Program-made: the position numbers and the translations under genes
In this document: piece by piece, positions 33,334-45,387 of the stretch
Layout of the letters: the number at the start of each line of letters is the position of its first letter
Position numbering within the stretch: position 1 is the stretch's first letter
Source: Darksidea phi
Lineage: Eukaryota > Ascomycota > Dothideomycetes > Pleosporales > Lentitheciaceae
Length of the DNA stretch: 64,000 bases
Assembly: GCA_030770425.1 (NCBI GenBank)
Contig: JASJFT010000015.1
Location: 124,001-188,000, forward strand
Direction: 5' to 3'
The notes under the pieces: model-generated
Database searches by the model: none
What the model was told of the DNA's origin: nothing
What the model saw: only the letters and a program-made list of their open reading frames with translations

Positions 33334-35449
33334 TAAATCTCTACTGCATCGAGTCATTTCGATTCTCGAGCTATTCAGCGCGGCACCGGAGTTTCTCAGA
33401 ATCGGCGCGGTTTCCCCTCATCATGGAGTATTTATCGGTCTCCAGTGCAGACGGAAACAACCCACACGTTTATTTACGGTCGGGGGAGGTAGGCTGCATT
33501 GAAGCATCATGCGAGCATTCCTTTGACCCATACGTTTTCATGTCTCCTCTCTTCAAAGGCCATTCGGTTGCATGGTAGGCGCCGCAAGGAGTACCGGGAA
33601 ATGTAATTGCTAAGCCTTTATTCTCAATTGTTTGTACTCCATATACGTTTCGATATCCAATTTGATTCCGGTATTTTCGTCGTAAGCGTCAGGTTGCTGT
33701 GACATGAACGCCGTGGTGTCTACCCAGTCTAGTGCTTTTGGCTCGTGAAGAGAGAGGAATAGTTCTGGGTACCTTTATCCTGTCAAATGCTGAGTCTTAA
33801 TTCCGAAATTTTGGTACCATTGATTCGTCAAAAACTTCGGCCTATCTGGAGCACATCTGCCAGCTCATGCGATGAGTTGATTGAAAAGCACTGGCTTCGG
33901 CATACTGGGCGGCTTGCAGGGCTGAAGGAGCAGCAGCTGTACTGGAACACTCCAACGACTCGAAAGCATCATCGACGCATTTCCGGACTCCTTCGAGGGC
34001 GAATATCCACGGCCGACAGGATTCCGAAACTATACACGCCCTAGGAAGCGCTGTTGACTAGGCTGAAGCTTGATCACCTATCAGAAGATCAACATCGACC
34101 CGATGAGACGAAAAGTGTGATAGTTACCACTTACCTGCATCTCATCGCCCCAACATCCTTTTTGTCGCTCGCTGCCTGGAAGTCCTGCAAAGACCTCCCG
34201 GGCATGCTGCACGCTGCAGCTACGTACCTGAATCACATCGACACTCTCAACATCATGCAGCAGCCAAGCTGACCATATCCGCCTCATCATTTTCGCCCCC
34301 AGGCCACATAGATAAGGAATATGCGGTGTTTCAATGTAATGTGAAGACGCGGTGAGAACATGCTCTCTCGCCTCAATGGGGCGCACGCGCCGAATATGTA
34401 TTGACCGGATGGCTTGGCGGGACAGCAGACATGCCACGTCATTAAGAAGGAATGTACTGGGAAGTGAGCTGAGGTGCTAGGGCGGTGGAGCAAATGCGGC
34501 TTATTCGTCCCAAGCATGGTGTTGAGGGTGAGGCGAAAAGGGAACTGTTGGGTAGGAGCGACGGAAGATGCTAGGCGCTCATTGGTTGAATGCTCTTAGG
34601 TAAGCGGCAGGTTAATACGGCGGCATCACGCTCCCTAGGTTTTCCTTTATATGTATGTCCCAATGCGAAGAACCAGAATCAGCCTGCAAGGTCGAGCTGT
34701 TGGTGTATCCGTGCTAAACTTCAATATTAAAAGCGCCCCTGAAATCGCAAGGCTACGTTCACATATTCGGCTATAATGGGGTTCCATACCCTAAAGGAAA
34801 GCAGAATAGGTTTTGCTTAGGTAGGTTGGTTGTCAGAAGGCGTGGTTTAGCATGGAGCCGTAACGATATTGGCGGTATAGTCATGGAGGGGTATGGTGCG
34901 GCAATCTTCTGCAAGGCAATCGGCATGGATGTCGTTCATTGAACGAACAGAACCACATTTTACATCCTGCAAGTAAACGAAAAGAGCAATATGATAATAT
35001 CAGTACTGTACAACGCGCCGGGAGTAAACATGAGTGTGCCGTGGCGGCGGCGTCTGACCTTCTTCAACTGATGAATACGACGGACATTTGAAACAAGTGT
35101 ACAGCGCAGACCAAAACAGCCGTATACGTGGCCAATCTGACGGCCTTTCCAACGTTCAAGGTAAGCACCATGGGTGTTGTCAAGGCCAATCCGCAGCTGC
35201 GATGTGATTGGAGATGGTTGAACAACGTGACGAGGGACGTATGGAAAAGGTATCCGCGCTAATATGACGGGAGGACTAGACGTTGAACGCAAAAAGAAAG
35301 GGCTTTGCCAGGTTATGCAATATCCCCATGCATTAGCATCTTCGCAGCGACATGTTCGCTTTTAGTATGCTTGCGCCCATCTAAAGTACCTCCACACGGC
35401 GGCATCCGTATCAAAGCGGAGTTTTTAATGCCATCCAGCTCTTCCACGA
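33334..35449. other. Gene-poor stretch, possible coding relics
   Basis: Open frames at 33787-34044 (MLSLNSEILVPLIRQ) and 34054-34272 have some protein character but no domain, and adjoining frames are broken. Probably relics or noncoding. Confidence 0.4.
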
Positions 35450-35860
35450 TCATCTTGCTTCTTTCTTCTTCTCGACAGCTTTCACGTATGCCTGCAAGTC
35501 CACATTTCCCGCACTCCAAACGGCAACGGCCTGGACGAAGATGCCCTTCTCTTGCCGCCATTCAACATAACCAATAATGTTGATCCACGACCCTACATCG
35601 ACTTCGCTACGTTTGATCGACTCCAGAACGTGCTCGATATTCACATTCGCGATTTTCGGTGCACTAGAGTGCGGATAGTCATGCTTCAAGCGAAGCGTCG
35701 CGGTCTTGATGACGTATTCATCGACACTGCACACTGATCAACCCTATCCCGGCGCTTCAATCAAAGGAACACACCATCCGAGGAACCGGACCTTTGTCCC
35801 CGGCGTGGATCCCTCAATCTCACTGAGCAGCACCAGATTCGAAGCAACCGGACCAGACAT
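35450..35860 (-). CDS. TEN1: CST telomere-capping complex subunit Ten1, 120 aa
   Basis: Two exons, 35775-35860 and 35450-35726, separated by a 48-nt intron (GTGTGT..GTGCAG). The spliced protein reads MSGPVASNLVLLSEIEG...GTKVRFLGCVDEYVIKTATLRLKHDYP and then NVNIEHVLESIK...VGSWINIIGYVEW with a final FVQAVAVWSAGNVDLQAYVKAVEKK. This order of strands plus a C-terminal helix is the OB fold of Ten1, the small subunit that with Stn1 and Ctc1/Cdc13 binds telomeric single-stranded DNA and promotes C-strand fill-in. Size is typical (about 120 aa). It is divergent from SNF7, with 374 bp between the ATGs. Confidence 0.78.
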
Positions 35861-36234
35861 GTTGTGTGCTGATCGATGGAGGGGCAAGGGTCGGGGAAAC
35901 CTTTCCCCGGCGCCAAGAGACCCAACGCACGTGCGCAGCCGGACTAGCGCAATCGACATCATACCTTCCGCCCAGCTTCGCTCCGCTTCGCCAGGCAACC
36001 CTCGATTCAACACCAGAAATTAGTCGCTCAGTGTACCACGTCTTGACCTCCCTCTGGATACGCTATCCACGGTATCTCTTCTGTCGCCAAGCCCCGAGTT
36101 TGTGCGGCCTTCTTCTAAACCCCACCTGGCGTAGCCAATTCCCCCACCTCCACTACATCTCTCCACACCACACATCTTGATCGCCGTTGCCGGCATTCCC
36201 GCGCGTCGATTCAATACACTTCACAATTTCCAGC
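35861..36234. promoter_or_regulatory. Shared divergent promoter, TEN1 / SNF7
   Basis: 374 bp between the two start codons, without an evident TATA box. Confidence 0.55.
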
Positions 36235-37010
36235 ATGTCTGGCTGGGGTTTGGGCTGGTTCGGCGGTGGTGCGGCGAAGAAAGATGCACCAAAGAAGGCG
36301 ATCCTTGGGCTGCGAAGCCAACTTGAAATGCTGAACAAGCGGGAGAAGCACTTAGAAAATCAGATGAACGAGCAAGACGCGCTCGCACGGAAGCATATCT
36401 CCACCAACAAAAATGGTAGGCTAGGCTGCGATCTAGGCCCGGGTTGGTTGCTAACAGGCGGTATTAGCGGCAAAGGCCGCACTCCGGCGAAAGAAAGCTT
36501 TTGAGCACTCGCTCGAGCAGACGAGTGCGCAGATCTTGACCCTCGAAAACCAGATATATAGCATCGAGACGGCAAACATCAACAAGGAGACGCTAGACGC
36601 TATGAAGAACGCCGGTACGGCTATGGAGCAGATCCACGCCGGTCTCACCATCGACAAGGTTGACAATGTCATGTACGCCCTATTACTCGCCTTCTCATAC
36701 CCGCAAAACTCTACTAACGTATCACCACAGGGAAGGGCTTCGCGAACAGCACGCAATTGGCGAAGAGATCTCCGAAGCGATAACCTCCGGCGTAGCCAAC
36801 AACGCGATCGACGAAGACGAGCTCGACGAGGAACTCGCAGAACTCCAGCAGGAAGATCTCGACAAACAAATGCTTAGGACAGGCAACGTCCCCGTCAGCA
36901 CGTTGCCCCAGGCACCCACCACCGAAGTTGCGCTCAGGGCACCCGCACGAGTCGAAGAGGACGACGAGGAAGAGGAACTGCGGAAGCTGCAGGCAGAGAT
37001 GGCTATGTAG
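36235..37010 (+). CDS. SNF7: ESCRT-III core subunit Snf7/Vps32, 221 aa
   Basis: Exons 36235-36415, 36468-36672 and 36731-37010 with canonical sites (GCTAAC and CTAAC branch points). The protein begins MSGWGLGWFGGG, a membrane-binding-like N-terminus, then has the basic helical hairpin (LRSQLEMLNKREKHLENQM, ALRRKKAFEHSLEQ, ENQIYSIETANINKETLDAMK), the GLREQHAIGEEISEAI segment, acidic helices (DEDELDEELAELQQED) and the terminal MIM-like helix EEELRKLQAEMAM that would bind Vps4. Snf7 polymerises on endosomal membranes to drive intralumenal vesicle formation, and in ascomycetes also supports PacC/Rim101 pH signalling. Length is normal. Confidence 0.96.
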
Positions 37011-37927
37011 GTGGGATGCCGAGTTGGGGATTGGCGAGCGACATTCAATATTTCGCAAGTGCGCACTGTACGAGGCTTGAGGTCTGGGGCATTGGAGAGG
37101 AGCGACCTGGATGCGGCGGCATATAGCATGGCATGAGTCTTGCGATTTAACACGTACTGGATGGGACTGGCGTAAGGCGCGCCTGGATACAGCGATCTAT
37201 ACTTCTCTGTGCCTTCTTCTTTGTCTTCTACTCTTTACTTTCTCGAGCATGAACTGCCATATTTAGACCTCTTTGCGCGACGCGCCGGATATACCTTGCG
37301 AAACCAGAATTTAATTCATATCACAGACGATATTTCCATGGCTTACATGTTGGCTATAGTGTTGAGTGTATGGTACTGGGCACCCCCAACAGCCATTGCG
37401 GCCTTTGGCATGACACGAAAATGACGGTGTCACGCGGCGTCGAGAGCCGTGTCCCATGACGAGGTCACTTATACGCTATGGATTGAGGATGTCTTCACCA
37501 CCCGCTTCCAAACACTCACGCAATCATCGCATAACGTTCACTCATCTATAATATTCGACTTTTTATGGATACGCTGGCGCAATGCCTAAAGTCCAAAGCC
37601 CCAATTCCTCCACCCGCCCATCCAGGTGCATTGCATATCCTCATTGTTTCCTACTCATCGACCCTACTCATCGACTAGAAATATCCAAAAGCCAAAGACT
37701 GATAAACTTTTCGGTGCGCCGGGTATCGATACTCATAGCCCGAGACGCCCTAACACCAAACACCTATAATCTTGCAAAACCATCCGCGCAAGACTAAAGT
37801 AAAGGAAACATGATTGCGGGCAGTAAGCGATGCGCGTGTGTACTGATCGTGACATGCGTCACGCGAGTCTGAGCTCGTGACCCAGGAGCGAGCAGTTCAA
37901 TTACACTCAGGGAGATATTGGGACACC
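37011..37927. other. Intergenic between convergent SNF7 and FHL1-like genes
   Basis: 3' regions of two convergent genes. No gene, repeat or RNA is supported. Confidence 0.6.
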
Positions 37928-40900
37928 CTATACCTCGTCTTTCTTGGGTGCTTCAACAGGGGATGACGCGTCCGGCGATTTCGATTTTCGTTGGGCGCCG
38001 CTTGCTGTATCCTCGGCTACTGACGTGGTGACCTCTGCCATGGAGCGCTTAAGAGGCGTCCCACTCTGCACCGCTGGGGACCCAGGTACGGGAGTAAGCG
38101 GCTCTACGCTCGGTCTCTGCGTTTGTACAAGATTAGGTGTCGCGATGGGAAAAGGCGGGTCAGCAGCTGGCGTTGACGGCCCGGTCATGTTCGGTGTAAA
38201 CTTCTGCGGTTCGCTGGACGGTGCTGTTGCAGTCGAATTGCTCGGCACTGTATTCGCAGCAGCGTCCGCCGCAATAGCAGCAGCAGTTGCAGTTGCGGTC
38301 ACCGTTGTCGTAGCAGTCACTGCAGGCGTAGCTTGCGCATCCGCATTCGGCGGAGTAGGTGCATCATTCCGTTGCGTACCATCCTCTTGTTTGATAGGCT
38401 GATGAGTAATACGAAGGCCTTCTAGGGTAGGGATGGTCTTGATTGACGCAAGAAGGTTCTGCTCCTGTGGCGTCAAGGTCGATGCAAGGTCCGGAGTCAC
38501 GTAGGCTTTGATTGCATTGTCCACTTTGGCATCTTCCCCGGGCTCAATCCTGGTCTGTAAATACACTGTCCGGAAGGCTTCCAATTGCCGAATGAGATCT
38601 GGGTTAGTGGATAGAGGATACCGACCGGACGGGTGTGGTATCGTGGGAGCATCGTTCTGTCCATGGGGCGGGTGGCCCTGCACGTGTTGTGCATGAGCGA
38701 CATACCCCGGCGCGGATGGTGCTCCAGAATAACTATGGGGCGGTGGCCCGGGTGGGGGATACGGCGTGTATGGCCGACCAGGAGTAGCAGAGTAAGGACT
38801 TGGGCTCGGACCCGCTGTTGCATATGGACTACCGTATCCACCTGGCGCAGTGAACATGGCCGAAGTCGCCGGCGGAGCAGTTGTAGGATATAATACACCA
38901 TACTGACCGCTTGGGGGCGCCGCGGAGCTCATCGGAGGCGTTTGAGAGGTGGGCTGCGGATATGGCCTTGGTGGCATTTGACTTGGCGGACTGCCCGCTG
39001 GGTTGCCCCCCGCCCATGGTGATGCGTACGGCGAAGGAGCGGGTACTGATTGCGGCGCTGCTGGGGCTGTTGAGCTGGAGGCCCGAGCCATACTCGGAGG
39101 AAGACGCGGTTGTACGGGTTCGACACTTGGTGGCGGTCGAGGGGTGCCGCTAGGCGGAAGACCATGAGAAGGCATGCCTTGGTAGTAGCCCGGCTGCCCA
39201 TATGGTGGATACGCATTGGTTGGAGGATAATACCCTTGCCTTTGCGCACTATTGACTTGTGGCGGGCTGACTTGCCTTTTTCTACGCTCCTTCTCGATGG
39301 AGACATTAGCATTGATTCTCCACATATAGCCCTTGCCTTCCTTGTCGCCCTTGACAAAAGCATCGTGTTGGCCAAGATTATGCCGCACACTAGACTGCCA
39401 CCCACTTGTCGTGGTTTTGAACTTGTACCAAGGGTAGTTCTTCTCGATGTAGTTATAGATCTGCTGCAGGTTCATCTGACCCGTAGGGGCCGACGAAATC
39501 GCCTCGTGAATGAGAACAACGTAATTGGACGTAGGACGCTGCAATTGCTCTTCTGTGTAGTCTTCAACCCGCATCTCTGGGGAAGGAGTACGTGCAGGTT
39601 TAGCAGGTTTGGGCTGCTTCTTCTCGCCCGGAGTACCCAGCCCATCGCCTTTCTCGGTAGACTCTCTTATATCGTCCTCCTCTCCGGCAATCGACTCTTT
39701 GCGGCGTGCAATCTTAGGCTTGACAATAGGCTGCGGAAGGTCGGCTGGATCAATGCCCGCCGCCCTGGCCTTCTCGATCTCCTTCCCTTGCTTAATGAGC
39801 TGAGATCTTTGTCGTTTCGACATGAGCCCGTCTTTCGGAGGTCTACCAGGCCCCTTACGCGTTGGTAGTTGTTGGCCGATTAGTGACTCGGGCAGACCAT
39901 ACTTAGCGATAACCTCCGCACTAATGGTCCCCTCGCCGAGTTCAAGCTGGGCGTCAGCGGCGGCCGCGGCTGGAATCCGCGCAGCAACCGGGCTGCCGAG
40001 CGCAACAGGTGGTGTAGGTTCGGTAGTCTGATCTTTGGGCGGGCTGAGGACCTTTGGTGTCTCATCTTTAGGGGATTTGGCTGGAGCCTTTCCGGGCTGT
40101 TTAGCGGGAATCTTGGATGCTTTGCTCCTTTCCTTCTCCTTGGGCAGTTCTTTGTGAGATTCTTTGACCTTGTGTTTAGCCTTCTTCGGTGGCGGCGGCT
40201 CGTCCGGTGAAGCTTCCCGCGCGGCTTTGCGCTTGGGTCCGTTTGTATGACCATGCTTGTGCTTAGAAGGCTTCGGTGGGGGCGCTTGGTGCTTGTTCTT
40301 GAGCTTCAACTTCAGGCTTGGCTTCGGCCGTGGGGCTGGACTGTACTCGTCTTCCAGATCGTCCATGTTGTCGTCCTCAGCCATGGCGTCGTCTTCCGAC
40401 TCGAGGTCGCTGCCAACAGGATAGTGGTACACATGGCGAGGATTGACGCTCATGTCTTCACTGGCGGAGTCGTCCATGTCTTCGCTCTCGCCCTGGCCGT
40501 TCTCGAAGCTGAAGCTCATCGGACGAGACTGCGAGCCAGACTCCTGGCGGTTACGTTGCTCCTCGGTCAATGCTATATCGGGGAGGAAGAAACTCATCTC
40601 GACCATGCCAATGGTGATTGTGTCGCCATGGTTAAGTTCGACACAAGTACCCTTGGGCAAAAATGTATCTTCGTGATACAGGCCGTTAGAACCCATAACC
40701 GCTAGACAGAACTGACCGTTGTCGAAGTCGTAGAAGATCTTTGCATGCTGCCTGCTGATGCCCTTGGGACCCCTGAGGCCAGTCCGGTCCGTGATATGCT
40801 GTGGATGGATTGGAACGATGGGGCAGTCATTGGGGTCCTCGGGAACGTGGCTGTCGAATGTGTCGGGGGCCTCTGGGAACGCCTGCATGAGCATCTCCTG

Positions 40901-42120
40901 GGGCGCGTGATCTGGCTCCTGGCCGTTTTCGGCTTTGGGTTGAGAGCCGGAGCTGGCGAGGGAGTGTGAAGCGACGCTCTGGCGGCGTTGCTGGTACTCC
41001 ATGGGCATCATCTCGATGGGCGCGTTGACGATGCCGCCGGCCTCGCTGATGACGCTGCGCGCGCCCGCGGGCCTCTTCCGGTGGCCATGGAGCAGAGCTT
41101 GCGCGCGCTGCTGCTCGCCCTTGGCCTGCAGCTGCTCGACCTTTGCGAGGCGGCGCATGTCCTTGTGGGCGAGGTGCACATTGCGGCCGAGGATGATCTG
41201 GTACGTGTGCATGTAGTAGGAGCCGTCGTCGAAGCGCAGGCGCGCAAAGGCACTGAGCTGCTGCTCGGCGGTAGTAGCATTGGAATATCCGTTTAAAGGC
41301 ATGCCACCGTCCATGGCATAACCGGCGGCCAGGGGGTCTATATGCATGTCGGCGGACAGGGAGATGGGGGCGTCCAGGCTGGGCATCGTCGTGGCCGTGA
41401 CGGGCGGCATGGCGAACGTGGAGCCCGCGGGGTCGAGCAGAGCCGCATTGTCGGCGGGAGCAAGGCCGGTTGGAGGCGGCGGGACGCTGGGGGCATCGGC
41501 GGTCGCAACTTCCATGGCGGCGTCGTCGGCGTCGTCGTCGTCGGGGGAAGGCGCGATCGGATCCGGGTCGTGGACGGTGGCATGGTGGGCGGCGGCGGCA
41601 TTTCCTGTTGTGAGCGCAGACGTGTGCTCACCAGGGGCTACGAGCATGCTGCCGGCGCCATTGTCGTCGACGAAGCCTGCGAGGAAGAAGTTGGTGTACT
41701 CTGCGCGCCGTTAGCATCGCCCGAGGTCAGCCACAGCCGCCCGCAGAGAGAGAGCGAGAGCGGGCGCGCGACCCAGACGCCTACCGGAGCAGTCGTGGCC
41801 TGGCAAGGGAAGCGCAATGGATGTGAAGAGGGCAGGCGTCGTGCGTCGTGCGTCGTGCGTCGTCGCTGCCGTCGCTGCCGTCCGTCGTCGCTGCCGTCGC
41901 TCGGCGCCGCGAAGAAGCTTGCGGCCTGTGCGGCCATGTCCTGCGCACGTGCAACCATCTGGCTCTGGCCCGTGCCCTTGCCCTCGCTCGACCGCGACCG
42001 CGACCGCGACCGTCGTCTCGTACTCGTACCTGGCAGTTCATCGAACAGTTCGTATCCCGGCGTCTCGAGCGACCCCGCGCCCTCCACAGACGCCACCCAC
42101 CGCTGTGTGCTCGTCTGCAT
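37928..42120 (-). CDS. FHL1: FHL1-like FHA/forkhead transcription factor, 1287 aa
   Basis: Exon 1 is 42030-42120 (MQTSTQRWVASVEGAG...), then a 329-nt intron, then exon 2 (37928-41700). The junction reads ELFDELPEYTNFFLAGF in frame, so the long internal ATG at 41647 is not the start. Domains: an FHA domain at about 181-405 with its loop expanded by a ~100-residue insert (FARLRFDD...YQIILGRN, then GISRQHAKIFYDFDN and HGDTITIG); acidic and Lys/Pro-rich linkers; an AT-hook-like KGPGRPPKDG near 645-655; a divergent forkhead at about 752-838 (SNYVVLIHEAI, WYKFK, SVRHNLGQHDAFVK); and a Pro/Gln/Ala-rich C-terminus. FHA plus divergent forkhead in a >900-aa protein fits Fhl1, the regulator of ribosomal-protein genes, better than Fkh1/2. 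Confidence 0.85.
41701..42029 (-). other. First intron of the FHL1-like gene, rich in short repeats
   Basis: 329 nt, much longer than other introns here. The donor is GTACGAG at 42029 and the acceptor GCTAACGGCGCGCAG ends at 41701. It contains runs of GTCGTGC (plus strand about 41838-41865), GTCGCTGCC units and a GACCGC repeat (about 41991-42012). Confidence 0.6.
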
Positions 42121-42449
42121 GCTGTGTCAGTTTACGTCCTCGAGTGCGGCAGTGCGTTGAGGCAACGGCGAAATTTTAGAGGACATAGGCACCTATTACC
42201 CAACCCGAGAGGCACCCACGGTTCTCTTTCACTTGGATACTTCGGGCTGGCCGTACCCTTTACGCTCTTTCTGCGCTTGCTGCTGGGTGAAAGAGAGGGC
42301 AAGCGCCCTACATACAAACTTGGTCGAGTCACCGACCGCCTCTACGCCTAGCAAGTGACCGGCTTCCGCACTATTTTGTTGGACCAGCACGGCTTGGGTC
42401 TGTAGAGACGCTATATCCCGCATACCCCCATCCCAGCGCATCGCCGAAC
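42121..42449. promoter_or_regulatory. Shared divergent promoter, FHL1-like / hydroxylase
   Basis: 329 bp between divergent ATGs. No clear TATA box. Confidence 0.5.
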
Positions 42450-43344
42450 ATGGCCCCTAGGAAGAAGGGAAAGGCTGAGTCACCCAACAAGCAAACAGCA
42501 CCGACTCGCTCTCCAAAGGCGACGCCTAATTGGCCGTCCTTCGTGCCACTCATATCAGAGTCAGACCTGGCGCTCCAGGAGGTCATGCCCGGCCAGATTG
42601 TGACTGTGCCCAACTTCTGGACCCCGACGCTCTGCAAGACCTATGTCTCCTTCTTGTCGTCCCTACCGCTGGTATGCATTCCGCGGTACAGTCTCGCTGA
42701 GCTTTGCTGCTGACTTGGTATCTGCATCCAGACCACAACGCCCGGCAAGCCCAAGAAGGGGGAGGCGGTCCGCGTGAACGATCGCTTTCAGATAGACGAT
42801 CCTGCCTTCGCTGAAAGACTATGGAGCGCAACCTCGCTGAAGAATCTTGTGCTCGGCCAGGTGGAACAAGACGGCCTTGGCATGAGCGATGCGCAGCGGA
42901 AGGAACTATGGGGCGGCGAAGTGGTACGACACCTCTACGTTCCCTACTTGCGCACTCGTTCACGTGCTTCAGATCGGACTCAACCCGAATATTCGCATCT
43001 ATCGATATACCCAGGGGCAATATTTCGATCAGCACTACGATGATTCTAACAACGTCATCATACCTGGCTCGCCGCCTGTCCCTGCCCGCACAACTTGGAC
43101 GCTGCTCCTCTATCTCACATCGCCTGCCACAGGGTGTATCGGAGGCGAGACCGTCTTCTACCCTGAACAGTCCCCTTCAAAGAAAAAGCGCAGGGAGCCC
43201 CCGCCTGAACCTTTCATTATCGAGTTGGAAATGGGCCTTGCTCTGCTGCATCGTCATGGTGCGCAGTGCATGCTTCATGAGGGGCGCGAAGTATTGCAAG
43301 GCGAGAAATGGGTCATTCGTAGTGACCTGTGTGTGAAGCATTAA
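42450..43344 (+). CDS. 2-oxoglutarate/Fe(II) dioxygenase, prolyl 4-hydroxylase-like, 261 aa
   Basis: Exons 42450-42671, 42732-42923 and 42973-43344. The catalytic core is complete: H159-x-D161 (YFDQHYDD), the distal iron ligand H240 (LHEGREV) and the 2-oxoglutarate-binding K250 (GEKWVIRSDL), within a double-stranded beta-helix containing TLLLYLTSPATGCIGGETVFYP. The N-terminus is basic and lacks a signal peptide (MAPRKKGKAESPNKQ), so the enzyme is probably nuclear or cytosolic rather than secretory like collagen hydroxylases. The substrate is unknown; ribosomal or transcription-factor prolines are possibilities. Length is typical of the fungal group. Confidence 0.85.
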
Positions 43345-44760
43345 CAGAGTTTGGGGCGAGGACACGACGTACTTCTTACCAACCAGTACCAGGAGTATTA
43401 CTCTGCAAAAGCTGTGCGAATGAGTAATCCCCCGTCTTCTCTGTCCTTATTTTGTACCTCCGTCGCTTACTAATGTGCATCGAGATGGAAGCAGAGGCAA
43501 GGCTAGAAGCAGGTATATATGTCTAGGCGGGAGCGGACCTTAGGAAAGGGGTGAATGAGGTCTCAATGGGAACGCGTAGAAACGGGAGTTCACGCTAAGA
43601 GAGTGGACGTGAGAAGTACAGTGGGCGGACACAGGCAACGTTGGTGGTCAGACCACCGGTTACTCTAACAAGAGCCGAGGCCTGGAGATACTATCAGTTT
43701 TTCTACCGGAAATTGAGCCTCGGTGAGTCTGCATTTTCGCCGATTCCAGTCAGTTGCATATGTATGCTAATGAAAGTGGCTAGAAGCCACGAGTTATCGG
43801 GTTTTCCAAACCTAGATTACAGTGTGACTGCACTGTAACTGCAGAGAGTAGGGTGCATACGTACTCTTGACGTTTGCTTTGGCACGTCCGCTAGACATGG
43901 TAGAGATGAGTGGTTTGACGATGATAGGGATAAATGACTTGCTTGCGGTTGCGGCTTTATACTCATGGTTTTTCCGCCATAATGTAGCAGTGTGTATGAC
44001 CCGTTCGAACTTGACTCTGTTTAATATAACTCTTTTTATTTGCCTTCTCTACCTTTGACTCACACATCATGTCGAGACTTCTCCTTTACGACGAAATCTA
44101 AGCCTCGTGTGACATGGGCATCTACATCCAAGGTGAGTGAGAATAGATTGAAAGGTGTATCTCGCTGAGTTTAGAAAGTCTTGTAAATGTACGGTTTACG
44201 ACTTCAATATGCATGACCTGGATATGCAATGGAAGGTCGTTCTACCTGGGATTTCAGTCGATCGAATAAAAAGCTTTCGCACGTAATGCAGTATTTCTGT
44301 ATATTCCTTCTTAATCCATGTGGCGGGATAGTTGAATTCTAATTAAATCCCATGATGTATTGCAGGTGAGACGTACGGAAGAGGGAAAGAACCGTTTGTA
44401 CTAAAGTCTTCCTTGGACTTCGCGAGTCCCTTTATAGATAACTTAATGCTAGGCTTCAGAGCTTCTATATCAACACAGTTCTTTTCGTAAAGCAAGTGAC
44501 CTTCGTTTCTCGTGTGGCATTCCTTGATTGCCTCTGTGTATATGTTCAAATGCTAGTGAGCCTACAACATAGCCGTGTACGTTGAACAAACTTCTTCCGC
44601 TATAGGACACTCAAAGATCTCTAGTGATATATTTGCTCTATGACCACGTCGCATATACTTCTTTAAAACGCGGGTTTGCCGTCCATAATTAGTTGCGGGA
44701 GGATACGAAGCAACTGGATCTAGTCAACCGCATCAGAAAAGTGCTGAGGGGATACAGTAC
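43345..44760. other. Intergenic, nothing recognised
   Basis: About 1.4 kb without a supportable gene. Small frames at 43641 and 43867 have no domains. Confidence 0.55.
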
Positions 44761-45387
44761 GGCACGCGACGTACCCGTAGCCACCGTAACGACGACGCTG
44801 ATCGCGCCTTAGACAAAGCAATCATCCAACAAGAGCGCATCATCTAAATGAAACAACCCACAGCCTGGGACATCGAAGACATCCAACACTTTCTCGCCGG
44901 CCCCGATATGGAATCCACGCTCTTCGACCTCAACCGGGAGGTCTGGGGCACCATCCTCAAGGCCAACGCCTATTCTAAAGAACTCATCTGTCCTCGTCCT
45001 CGTGCAGGCTCCGTCTCTTTCTCGCGCTGGCTCGGCCTCCGCGCAGTCAAGTACATTGTGAAATCCGGGTGTGCACGATTAAGAAGATCAACCCCAAGTT
45101 CGGTACCATATCTGTGATGGATGCTAGTGCGTACAAGTTCACGTTCTGGGTGACGAGTATCATCGCGTCGCTTCTTCCCGTCATTTATTCTGGTGTTGGT
45201 GAGGCAGCAGTTGCTCAGTGCTAGGCTGGCAACTATTGCAGGGCTCAGGGCGCTGATATCTATCTGCTTGACGGCTTTCATCGATGCAAGAAGAACTGAC
45301 GTTTTGCGGTTACTGCAGCGTAGGAAAAGCCCTTCTCCAACTCTTAGAAGAAGAGCTTATAGGAACAATAGCTTTGCAGCGGTGTAG
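44761..45387 (+). pseudogene. DUF6594-type membrane protein pseudogene
   Basis: The frame reads ALDKAIIQQERII, then a TAA (44845-44847), then a DUF6594-like core (HFLAGPDMESTLFDLNREVWG, ELICPRPRAGSVSFSRWLGLRA). Near 45070 the frame shifts (the expected continuation IKKINPKFGTISVMDAS and a hydrophobic segment FWVTSIIASLLPVIYSGV are in another frame). It shifts again near 45195 into LSARLATIAGLRALISICLTAFIDARR. DUF6594 proteins end with two or three membrane helices, as seen here in pieces. One stop plus two frameshifts make this a dead copy. The molecular role of the family is unknown. Confidence 0.65.

Noticed and set aside
37944..38402. Long plus-strand open frames opposite the FHL1-like gene (also 39110-39868, 41342-42160)
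   Set aside because: They are antisense shadows of a biased, Pro/Ala/Lys-rich coding sequence, with no start context, introns or domains.
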